Assembly: GCA_963806045.1 (NCBI GenBank)
Contig: CAWDWP010000001.1
Location: forward strand, 868,001 to 932,000
Source of the DNA: DATCHW01 sp963806045
Lineage (GTDB): Bacteria > Bacteroidota > Ignavibacteria > Tepidaquicellales > Tepidaquicellaceae
Direction of reading: 5' to 3'
Length of the DNA: 64,000 nt
Shown here one piece after another: positions 39,140-48,061 of the stretch (position 1 is its first letter; the number at the start of each line of letters is the position of its first letter). The notes below the pieces were generated by a model, which saw nothing but the letters and a program-made list of their open reading frames with translations, was not told the DNA's origin and did not search any database. A program made the position numbers and the translations under genes.

Positions 39140-39468
39140 TTTGAACCTCCTTTAAGGTTTAATAAGATTTCTAATTATTATTATTTAATGAAAATCATTA
39201 TTTGAATTTGTATTCAAATTAATATTGGGTGAAAAATACCCGCTAACGGAATTTAATAAAAAAATTAATATAAAAAATTGCTATAATTTATATTCAATTC
39301 AATTTATTTTAATTATATACCAAATTTAAGAATTTGAAAGTTACCCCACCTCCTCAGAATAATTTTTATCTTACTGAAAATGTTAAATTTTAGTATTTTT
39401 GAACATCTAATCCTTCGATTTGGACCTGATATTGAAGAATTTAAAAATAATCTCAAAAAAGTCTGATT
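39140..39468. other. AT-rich intergenic region
   Basis: Promoter space between two divergent genes. It contains the AAGGAGG of the minus-strand small gene and long A/T stretches. I see no gene, RNA or strong hairpin. Confidence 0.5.
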
Positions 39469-40410
39469 ATGAACATAAAATCAAGAAAAACAATAAGAAA
39501 TCTTCAGGATTTCGCCGGAATAATAATCGGATGCATCATTTTTGCGATTTCTTATGCCTGGTTTTTAATTCCATTTAAAGTTGCACCCGGAGGAGTCGGA
39601 GGAATTGCGACACTTCTGCACCATCTTTTTGGTTTTCCCGCAGGTATTTCGATGATTGTAATAAATATTCCCTTATTTATTCTTGCCTGGTTTTATCTTG
39701 GAAAGCAGTTTGGTTTTAAGTCTTTTTTCGGAATGGCTGTTGGTTCATTGCTTATTGATTTTATTGAACCGAAATTTCTTTATAATAATTGTCCGTTTAT
39801 GAAACCTCTTGTGAATACTCAGTTTTGGGCTATGACGGATAATATTCTTCTGGCATCGATAGCCGGTTCGGTATTGCTGGGTATCGGACTCGGAATTATT
39901 TTTCGTTACAGGGGTTCAACAGGTGGAACCGATATTCCGGTTGCTATATTAAAACAATATACCGGTATGTCAATTGGTACAGGATATTGGGTTATTGAGT
40001 CAGCAATAATATTGACCATAGGAATTTTGTTCAAAGACTTAAATCTGATTATTTGGGCTTATTTGAATTTGTTTATTACGACGCAATTAGTAGATATAGC
40101 TGCAGAAGGTCTGCCATATGTGAAAGGTGCCTATATAATTTCGAAAAATGAAGACGCAATAAAAGAAAGAATTTTTATCGAATTAGACAGGGGTGTTACT
40201 ATGCTACACGCTGAAGGTGGATATACTGATATCAGGAATGATGTTATTTTTTGTGTAATTAACCGGAGACAAATTACTTCACTCCGAAGAATCGTAAAAG
40301 AGGAGGACCCTCAGGCTTTTATGATTCTTATGGATGTGAATGATGTTATGGGAGAAGGGTTTAAAACAAGAATGATAGATTTTACCCAAAAAGAATCAAA
40401 GAAAACCTGA
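39469..40410 (+). CDS. YitT family membrane protein
   Basis: About five to six membrane segments in the first 210 residues (IIIGCIIFAISYAWFLIPFKVAPGG, then the GGIATLLHHLFGFPAG loop typical of YitT), followed by a cytoplasmic DUF2179 domain (GAYIISKNEDAIKERIFIELDRGVTMLHAEGGYT). Length is 313. Transport role is suspected in the family but no substrate is established. Confidence 0.9.
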   Translation: MNIKSRKTIRNLQDFAGIIIGCIIFAISYAWFLIPFKVAPGGVGGIATLLHHLFGFPAGISMIVINIPLFILAWFYLGKQFGFKSFFGMAVGSLLIDFIEPKFLYNNCPFMKPLVNTQFWAMTDNILLASIAGSVLLGIGLGIIFRYRGSTGGTDIPVAILKQYTGMSIGTGYWVIESAIILTIGILFKDLNLIIWAYLNLFITTQLVDIAAEGLPYVKGAYIISKNEDAIKERIFIELDRGVTMLHAEGGYTDIRNDVIFCVINRRQITSLRRIVKEEDPQAFMILMDVNDVMGEGFKTRMIDFTQKESKKT

Positions 40411-40438
40411 CTTTAGCAAAGTTTCGATTTTATAACTA

Positions 40439-40624
40439 TTATATAACTCCGGATTTTTTCTTCTTATCCATCAAAATATAGATTATTGGTAAAATCCCCA
40501 GAGTATTAAATATTGCAATACAGATAAACCAGGCAAGTTCATTATTCCTTGCTGACTTCCAGAGCCCGATTAATTTCCATATGTTCGCCCAGAGGGCAAA
40601 ATGATTATTAATATAATGAACCAC
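40439..40624 (-). CDS. Small DUF5652-like membrane protein
   Basis: A 61-residue protein with two hydrophobic helices. LWKSARNNELAWFICIA and FNTLGILPIIYIL match the short DUF5652 pattern. It starts at a GTG. It is convergent with yitT and ends 28 bases from it. Function unknown. Confidence 0.7.
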   Translation of the reverse strand: MVHYINNHFALWANIWKLIGLWKSARNNELAWFICIAIFNTLGILPIIYILMDKKKKSGVI

Positions 40625-40900
40625 GGGTGTGAAAAAATTCAGGAATCATATTTTTAAAATTAAGATTTCAAAATTTACTTATTTTATAACCTTCAATTTA
40701 ATGTTGAAAAATAATTCTTGTATTTAATTTTCTATTATATAATATTCTTCTTGAAGTGTTTTGAATATTCGATAAATAGACACCATTTACATTGCTCATT
40801 GATGTAAAATTAAATTGATGTTGAGTTTAAATTAATATAAAACTAATTTAAAAATCAATCTTAAAGTGAATATAGAGAACTGAATAGAATATTATACATA

Positions 40901-42808
40901 TTGTTTTTTATAATTATTTTTTATGGATTCTCTGATGATTCATATATCTCCAATCTGGAAAAAAGACAATTTTCTGATTTTAAAACCATTTCTACTTACA
41001 GCGATTCTACAATAGATATTACTTTTTATAATCTTTTTTTTGATATCAGGATAAATCCTGATTACATTTATGCCCGCGCTGAAGTTATCTCCAAAGTATC
41101 AGTTTCGAACATCAATTCTTTATATCTTAATTTGAGTAATAATCTTATAATTGATTCAATCAAGACCGGAAATAATTTTTTACAATATTCTCTTTTGAAC
41201 GATAAGCTTTCAATATCACTCGACAGGACATATAATCCCGGTGAAAAAATTGATTTGATTATTTTTTACAGAGGTCTTCCTGTTGCGACTGGATTCGGCA
41301 GTTTTATATTCGGGACAAATGTTAACACTCCTGCAATATGGACTCTGAGTGAGCCCTTCGGTGCAAGCGATTGGTTCCCCTGTAAGAATTCTCCTGATGA
41401 TAAAGCCGACTCTTCTGAAATGACAATTAAATGCAGAAATGATTTCACAGCAGTTTCCAATGGAGCATTAACAAGTGTCCTGGTAAATCCGGATAGCACT
41501 AAAACCTATATATGGAAATGCAAATATCCCATAGCAAATTATCTTTTGTCTCTGGCTGTTACAAATTATTCTGAGTACAGAAATTATTTCAAATATTCTC
41601 CTTTAGATTCGATGCCGGTAATCCATTATATATACCCTCAAAATTTGAATGGGTTGAGATCGCAGCTTGACCGAACAGTCGATATGCTTCAATTTTTTTC
41701 TTCTAAATACGGTCTTTATCCTTTTATTAATGAAAAATATGGACATGTTCAGTTTGGTCATTTTGGCGGGATGGAGCATCAGACAATCGCTTCAATGGGT
41801 CTGTTTGGTGATGATATCATGGCACACGAACTTTCTCATCAGTGGTTCGGTGATAAAATCACTTGTAGAAACTGGCAGAATATCTGGCTGAACGAAGGCT
41901 TTGCTACCTTCTCAGAAGCATTGTATAATGAACATCTTTACGGGAAACTTATTTACGACAATGTAATGCTTGGTAAAATGCTGGAAGCTAAGAGAGCAAC
42001 CGGTTCGATATTCGTTCAGAATCCGGAAAACATAAATGAAATATTTAATGCCGGCAGAAGTTATTCCAAGGGCGGAGTTGTTTTACACATGCTGAGGGGT
42101 ATAACAGGTGATTCAATGTTTTTCAGAATAATGCAAAAATATTCATCCGATACTTTAATCGCTTATAAATCCGCGGTCACTGAAGATTTTCAGAGAAACG
42201 CAGAGTCAGTATACGGAGCCAGCCTTTCTTACTTCTTTCAGGAATGGATTTATGGGGAGAATTATCCTAAATATAGTATCAATTGGAATTATAGTCAAAA
42301 TGGCAATAATATTTATCTTATATCACTCACGCTTAGTCAATATGCAAATTCGAATCCGGCGTATTTTACAATGCCTGTTGAATTCAGAATCAAAACACCT
42401 TCAATGGATTCAGTTTTCAGGTCATTTAATTCTGCTACTCAGGAAAATTATACGTTTCAGGTAACGGGAAAACCGCAGAGCCTGACTTTTGATCCTGAAA
42501 ATAAAATACTGAAAGACAAAACAGGCGATGAGATTGCTGTACCGGTCAGGTTTTATCTTGGTCAGAATTATCCCAACCCCTTTAATCCCTCAACCACTAT
42601 AAATTATGAAACCATCAAGCTGGCGGATGTAAATATATCAGTCTATGATATTTTAGGACGGATGGTAAAAGTCCTTGTAAATGAAAAACAGAAGTCCGGA
42701 GCTTACACTATAAAATTTTCTGCTGAAAACCTCCCGTCAGGAATCTATTTCTACAAAATTACCGCAGGTGAGTTTACAGACTCACATAAAATGGTAATTC
42801 TGAGGTGA
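40901..42808 (+). CDS. Secreted M1-family metallopeptidase with type IX sorting domain
   Basis: Gluzincin aminopeptidase fold, 635 residues. The N-terminal saddle domain has YNPGEKIDLIIFYRG and DWFPCKNSPDDKADS. The substrate-binding loop reads GGMEHQT instead of GAMEN. The zinc site is HELSHQW near residue 308, with the third ligand in NEGFAT 18 residues later. The tail is YPNPFNP followed by the sorting domain. The start is uncertain: the TTG gives a short signal peptide, and the hydrophobic stretch continues about seven residues upstream (NRILYIL) to a CTG at 40880. First of three tandem relatives. Confidence 0.88.
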   Translation: MFFIIIFYGFSDDSYISNLEKRQFSDFKTISTYSDSTIDITFYNLFFDIRINPDYIYARAEVISKVSVSNINSLYLNLSNNLIIDSIKTGNNFLQYSLLNDKLSISLDRTYNPGEKIDLIIFYRGLPVATGFGSFIFGTNVNTPAIWTLSEPFGASDWFPCKNSPDDKADSSEMTIKCRNDFTAVSNGALTSVLVNPDSTKTYIWKCKYPIANYLLSLAVTNYSEYRNYFKYSPLDSMPVIHYIYPQNLNGLRSQLDRTVDMLQFFSSKYGLYPFINEKYGHVQFGHFGGMEHQTIASMGLFGDDIMAHELSHQWFGDKITCRNWQNIWLNEGFATFSEALYNEHLYGKLIYDNVMLGKMLEAKRATGSIFVQNPENINEIFNAGRSYSKGGVVLHMLRGITGDSMFFRIMQKYSSDTLIAYKSAVTEDFQRNAESVYGASLSYFFQEWIYGENYPKYSINWNYSQNGNNIYLISLTLSQYANSNPAYFTMPVEFRIKTPSMDSVFRSFNSATQENYTFQVTGKPQSLTFDPENKILKDKTGDEIAVPVRFYLGQNYPNPFNPSTTINYETIKLADVNISVYDILGRMVKVLVNEKQKSGAYTIKFSAENLPSGIYFYKITAGEFTDSHKMVILR

Positions 42809-42932
42809 ATCCTAAAATGTCCTTATTTATATTAAGTTTTAATAAAATTATTGACATATAAATTTATAAAATAATTTATTAATTTATACAATATGTCTTT
42901 AAAATAAATATAAACTAAAATACCTGTCTATA

Positions 42933-44948
42933 ATGAAAAAATTTTTAATTTTCTCGATGATTTTTCTTTTTGGTGTAATAAACCTCTACTCACAGGATGA
43001 TTCAAGGTCTGAAGGAGCTTTTTATTGCTCTCAAAAGAAAATTCATAATCCGAATTACTTGACGCTTTCACCCGAATCTCAGAATAGTCCAAGGCATACT
43101 TTCGATATGCTGGATACTAAAATGTCTATAGATTTGTACAGCAATTTTAAAACTCCATATCCAAGAAATTATTCTGCAAATGTTATAGATAAATTCAGAG
43201 TTGACTCAACATTAAATACTATCAAACTGAATGCCATTAATACTTCTCTGGCAATTGATTCGGTTCGTCTTTACCCTGCAAATACAACTTTGGCTTTTAC
43301 ACAAATATCGGATATACTGACTATCACAATGGACAGAACTTATAATCCCGGCGAAATTGCTCAGGTAAGAATTTATTACCGCCATCTGGCAATTGCTGAT
43401 AATGCTTTTTATTGCAGCAATGGCGGTGTTTTTACTGATTGCGAACCTGAAGGTGCAAGACATTGGTTCCCGTGCTGGGATAAACCTTCCGACAAAGCAA
43501 CTTATGATATGATGATCAAAGTACCTTCAAATGTCAGAATAGGGTCTAATGGAAGACTAAACGACTCAACATTAACAGGGGATTCATTATATTATCACTG
43601 GATTAGCAGAGACCCAATTTCAACATATCTCGTGGTTATGACTGGAAAAGTAAATTATAATATGGCAGTAATTTACTGGCATAAAATTTCAAATCCGAAT
43701 GACAGTGTACCTATGAGATATTATTGGAATTCAGGCGAAAATCCAACAAATGATATGAATATGATTGGAGATTTGACTACTTTTTATTCACAGAAATTCG
43801 GGGAATATCCATTTGAAAAGGGTGGATTTACTACAGCACCTGCAAGCGGATTTACCTGGGGAGGAATGGAAAACCAAACACTAATTACTTATTGTCCCGG
43901 ATGCTGGGTCTCTTATACTTCTCACGAATATGGACACATGTGGTTTGGGGATATGATTACTTGTGCTACCTGGGCTGATATCTGGATAAATGAAGGTCAT
44001 GCAACATTTTGTGAGGCTTTATATAAAGAACATACATCAGGATATGCTTCTTATAAATCAGCAATCAACAGTGATGCAAGCAGTTATTTGAGTTCAAATC
44101 CCGGATGGGCAATTTCAGTTCCAAGCTGGGAATTCACTACCCCTGATGTAAATACTCTTTTTAATTATGCGGTAACATATGCAAAGGGAGCCTGCGTGCT
44201 TCATATGCTTCGATATGTTTTAGGTGATACTTTATTTTTTAATTCTTTACACACTTACGCTACAGATACGACGAACTTCAAATTTAAACCTGCAAAAATA
44301 CAGGACTACAATGCAATGTGGAATATTTATACCGGACAAAACCTTGACTGGTTCTTCAATGAATGGATTTACCAGCCGAATCACCCGGTTTATGCTAATA
44401 CTTATAATATAACCAATATCGGTGGTGGACAGTGGAGAGTTAAATTCTATGCAAACCAAACTCAGACAAATTCATCTTTCCATAAGATGCCGTTAACTTT
44501 GAAAATCAGTTTCAATTCAGGTTCAGATACTACTGTACGGGTGATGAATGATGTCAACAACCAGTTGTTTGTTTATGATTTCTACAGACAACCTACTGTA
44601 TTAGTTTTCGACCCGAATAATGATATTGTATTGAAAAACGCAACTTTAATAGTTGGAGTAGAAGGTAATGAAAACCTGCTTCCAATAAAATTCAATCTTT
44701 ATCAGAATTATCCGAATCCTTTCAATCCTGTAACGGTCATTAAATATGATATTCCGGAAAACTCTAAAGTGAAAATCTCAGTATTTGATGCTACCGGCAG
44801 GGAAGTGAAAAATCTTGTGAATGATACTAAAAGTCCGGGTGCCTATGAAGTGATATTCAATGGCGTCAGCCTTGCTTCAGGAGTTTATTATTATAAACTC
44901 GAAGCCGGTAATTTCTCAGATGTTAAGAAATTGATACTTCTTAAATAA
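42933..44948 (+). CDS. Secreted M1-family metallopeptidase with type IX sorting domain
   Basis: A 671-residue relative of the preceding gene and close to the next. Signal peptide to about residue 20 (NLYSQ). HWFPCWDKPSDKATYD, GGMENQT with the canonical GMEN, zinc motif HEYGHMWFGD near residue 330 and NEGHATFCEA are all in place. Some Cys residues (ITYCPGCW) near the active site are shared with the third copy. The YPNPFNP sorting domain is at the end. Expected to trim peptides at the cell surface or outside the cell. Confidence 0.93.
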   Translation: MKKFLIFSMIFLFGVINLYSQDDSRSEGAFYCSQKKIHNPNYLTLSPESQNSPRHTFDMLDTKMSIDLYSNFKTPYPRNYSANVIDKFRVDSTLNTIKLNAINTSLAIDSVRLYPANTTLAFTQISDILTITMDRTYNPGEIAQVRIYYRHLAIADNAFYCSNGGVFTDCEPEGARHWFPCWDKPSDKATYDMMIKVPSNVRIGSNGRLNDSTLTGDSLYYHWISRDPISTYLVVMTGKVNYNMAVIYWHKISNPNDSVPMRYYWNSGENPTNDMNMIGDLTTFYSQKFGEYPFEKGGFTTAPASGFTWGGMENQTLITYCPGCWVSYTSHEYGHMWFGDMITCATWADIWINEGHATFCEALYKEHTSGYASYKSAINSDASSYLSSNPGWAISVPSWEFTTPDVNTLFNYAVTYAKGACVLHMLRYVLGDTLFFNSLHTYATDTTNFKFKPAKIQDYNAMWNIYTGQNLDWFFNEWIYQPNHPVYANTYNITNIGGGQWRVKFYANQTQTNSSFHKMPLTLKISFNSGSDTTVRVMNDVNNQLFVYDFYRQPTVLVFDPNNDIVLKNATLIVGVEGNENLLPIKFNLYQNYPNPFNPVTVIKYDIPENSKVKISVFDATGREVKNLVNDTKSPGAYEVIFNGVSLASGVYYYKLEAGNFSDVKKLILLK

Positions 44949-45008
44949 CAATAGTTATAAAATTATAAAAGAGTTTCATCCCATATATCGGGATGAAACT
45001 CTTTTTTT
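44688..45008 (+). repeat. Sorting domain plus terminator, nearly identical to 46866-47188
   Basis: The last 260 bases of this peptidase gene and its terminator are almost the same as those of the next copy, with only a few substitutions and single-base indels, while the gene bodies differ more. This suggests recent gene conversion. Confidence 0.8.
44968..45008 (+). terminator. Rho-independent terminator
   Basis: AAAGAGTTTCATCCC and GGGATGAAACTCTTT form a 15-base stem around ATATATC, followed by T residues. Confidence 0.93.
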
Positions 45009-45105
45009 ATGTCCTTAACTTATTTTTATCTATGAACTCATTATGAATTTTAGTAATATTAACTTTGGGAATTTAAAATACTCTTAAAATTTAATTAATA
45101 ATTTT

Positions 45106-47125
45106 ATGAAAAAATCTACATTACTTATCATTGCTTTTCTTTTTGGAGTAATAAATGTTCATTCACAGGATGTTTCAACTATGAAGGGTGCATATTACTG
45201 CTCTCAGAAGAAAATTAATAATCCAAACTATATTCGGCTGACCCCCCAGCCTTTAGTCACACCAAAGCATTCTTTTGATGTCCTGGATTATAAATTGAAT
45301 TTGAATATTTATGATTGCTTTAAAACTCCATATCCTAAAACTTTCTCAGCTCTTGAAACAATTAAATTCAGAGTTGATTCTGCATTGAATACTATAAAAT
45401 TAAATGCAGTGAATACTTCTATTGCTATAGATTCGGTTCGCCTTATCCGTTTAAATTACCCTTTAACATTTTCTCATACAGGCGATATATTAACAATTAA
45501 TATGAACAGAACGTACAATCCGGGAGAAATAGTAAATGTTAAAATTTATTACAGGCATCTCTCTATTGCCGATAATGCTTTCTATGTTTACCAGGGTATG
45601 GTATTTACGGATTGCGAACCCGAAGGAGCAAGAAAATGGTATCCTTGTTGGGATAAACCGTCCGACAAAGCCACGATAGACCTTACTGCTAAGGTTCCTT
45701 CAAATGTCAGACTCGGTTCAAATGGCAGACTTAATGATTCGACCGTGACTGCTGATACAATTTATTATCACTGGATAAGCAAAGACCCGGTATCAACTTA
45801 TCTTGTCGTTATGACTGCAAAAGTTGGTTATAACCTGCAAATTCTCTACTGGCATAAAATATCTAATCCTGCAGATAGTATTCCGATAAGGTATTATTAT
45901 AATTCTGGTGAAAACATCTCGCCCTCATCTGGTGTAATACTTGATATGACTACTTATTATTCTCAAAAATTCTGCGAACATCCTTTTGAAAAGAATGGCT
46001 TCACAGCTATTGCATCCGGTGCCGGATTTGTCTGGGGAGGCATGGAAAATCAAACCCTGACGAGCTTCTGTCCCGGATGCTGGTCTGCTAATCTGACCTC
46101 ACACGAATTTGCTCACCAGTGGTTCGGTGATATGGTCACCTGTGCAACTTGGGCGGATATCTGGATTAATGAAGGTTTTGCTACATACTGCGAAGCCTTA
46201 TGGTATGAACACACCGGCGGGTATGCATCTTATAAGTCCGATATCAATGGCGATGCAAGTAGTTATTTAGGTCGAATCCCGGATGGGCAATTTCAGTTCC
46301 GAGCTGGGAATTCACAACTCCCGATGTGAATACACTTTTTAATTATGCAATCACTTACGCCAAGGGAGCCTGTGTTCTTCATATGCTTCGATATGTATTA
46401 GGCGATACTTTATTTTTTAATTCTTTGCACACTTACGCTTCAGATACGATAAATTTCAAATTCAAAAATGCAAGAATTCAGGATTTCAACGCTCAGTGGA
46501 ATATTTATACCGGGCAAAATCTGGACTGGTTCTTCAACGAGTGGATTTATCAGCCGAATCATCCTGTTTATGCAAATACTTATAATTTTGCAGATATCGG
46601 CGGCGGACAATGGAGAGTTAAATTCTTTGCAAATCAAACTCAATCAAATACTCCTTTCCACAAAATGCCTCTGACATTAAGAATTAGTTTTTCGACTGGT
46701 TCCGATACTACTATTAGAGTTATGAATGATGTTAACAATCAGATGTTTATGTATAATTTCTACAGGCAGCCGACTGCTTTGGTGTTTGACCCTAATAATG
46801 ATATAGTTTTAAAAACAGCCAGTCTTATTATGGGTGTACCGGGAAATGAAAATCAAATACCTGTTAAATTCAATCTTTATCAGAATTATCCGAATCCTTT
46901 CAATCCTGTAACGGTCATTAAATATGATATTCCGGAAAACTCTAAAGTGAAAATCTCAGTATTTGATGCTACCGGCAGGGAAGTGAAAAATCTTGTGAAT
47001 GATACAAGAGTCCGGGTGCCTATGAAGTGATATTCAATGGTGTCAGCCTTGCTTCAGGAGTTTATTATTATAAACTCGAAGCCGGTAATTTCTCAGATGT
47101 TAAGAAATTGATACTTCTTAAATAA
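45106..47125 (+). CDS. Secreted M1-family metallopeptidase with type IX sorting domain (two frameshifts)
   Basis: Third tandem copy, closest to the second. KWYPCWDKPSDKATID, GGMENQT, zinc motif HEFAHQWFGD near residue 331 and NEGFAT are intact. Compared base by base with the second copy, one base is missing near 46272 (after SSYLG) and another near 47004 (within NDTKSPG). Restoring both gives 673 residues and the same C-terminus, stop at 47125. The first break would remove the C-terminal half, so the protein as written would lack the helical domain and secretion signal. Confidence 0.88.
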
Positions 47126-47188
47126 CAATTAGTTATAAAATTATAAAAGAGTTTCATCCCATATATCGGGATGAAACTCTTTTTTTAT
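46866..47188 (+). repeat. Sorting domain plus terminator, copy of 44688-45008
   Basis: Partner of the repeat above; includes the one-base loss near 47004 that breaks the frame here. Confidence 0.8.
47146..47188 (+). terminator. Rho-independent terminator
   Basis: Same 15-base stem and loop as at 44968, followed by seven T. It lies just before the end of the convergent hydrolase gene. Confidence 0.93.
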
Positions 47189-47200
47189 TATTTAAATATC

Positions 47201-48005
47201 TCAGTTAAAATAAAACCCATCACGTCTGTCTTCAATCACATTGTTATAAGGATTTATCATTTTATCCAGCGCATCGGCAGGATTAATTTCAATAATTTTT
47301 AGTTCTTCTTTTTCCTTATCTGCTTCTGCAAGATAATCTCCTTTTGGATTCAGAATTATACTGTTCCCTGTAAATGTAACTGATTTACCTTTATTTTCAT
47401 CCTTTCCCGTACGGTTGGTAGTAATTATAAAAACATGGTTCTCGACAGCACGTGCATACATTGCTTTCTGGCAGTATTGCATTACAAGGTTTGACGGATG
47501 GCAGATTATCTGGACACCTTTTAATGCCAATGTCCTTGCCGCTTCCGGTATCACCCAGTCAAAGCAAATCATCATACCTACTTTTACCTTGCCGTAATTT
47601 TTAACTGATATTTCGTGAACTTCGAAATTTCAAATTCCCGGGTTCAAAGAAAAATTTTTCTTCATAAAAAAGATGAATTTTCCTGTACAATCTGAAAGTT
47701 TTATCGGGATAAACAAGCATCGATGAGTTAAAGAATTTATTCTCTGATTTTTCACAAAACCCTGCAACTATGTGGCAATTTTTTTCTGAGGATATTCTCA
47801 TTAGCATTTTCGAAAATTCTCCTTTGCCTGCTTCTTCGGAATAATCCTCCAGTTCCTGACGTGATGTGAAAAGATAACCGGTATTCACAAGTTCCGGCAG
47901 AACAAGCAAATCAAATTCTTCTTTTGAGATATAATTCTCAATTCTTTTAATGTTTTCTTTTATATTTCCGAATTCAGGTTTAAATTGCAGGTATCCTATC
48001 TTCAT
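47201..48005 (-). CDS. Carbon-nitrogen hydrolase, nitrilase superfamily (one frameshift)
   Basis: Hydrolyses an amide or nitrile C-N bond; the substrate is unknown. The catalytic triad is visible: Glu 38 in VLPELVNTGY, Lys 109 in YRKIHLFYEE, and Cys in MMICFDWVIPEAAR. The reading breaks near 47620: one extra base after NLKF; without it VHEISVKNYGKVKVG joins the two halves to give about 267 residues, normal for the family. The ending VIEDRRDGFY is also typical of the subgroup. Confidence 0.87.
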
Positions 48006-48033
48006 TTTTTATTTTGTTTCTGTTCTTTTACTT

Positions 48034-48061
48034 TTAATTATTAATTACTAATTATTAATTG
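48034..48061. repeat. AT-only interspersed repeat, copy 1
   Basis: A 28-base TTAATTA/CTAATTA-type unit spanning the stop codon of the phosphatase gene. The same unit is exact at 51476-51503 and differs by one end base at 54438-54465. Confidence 0.8.
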
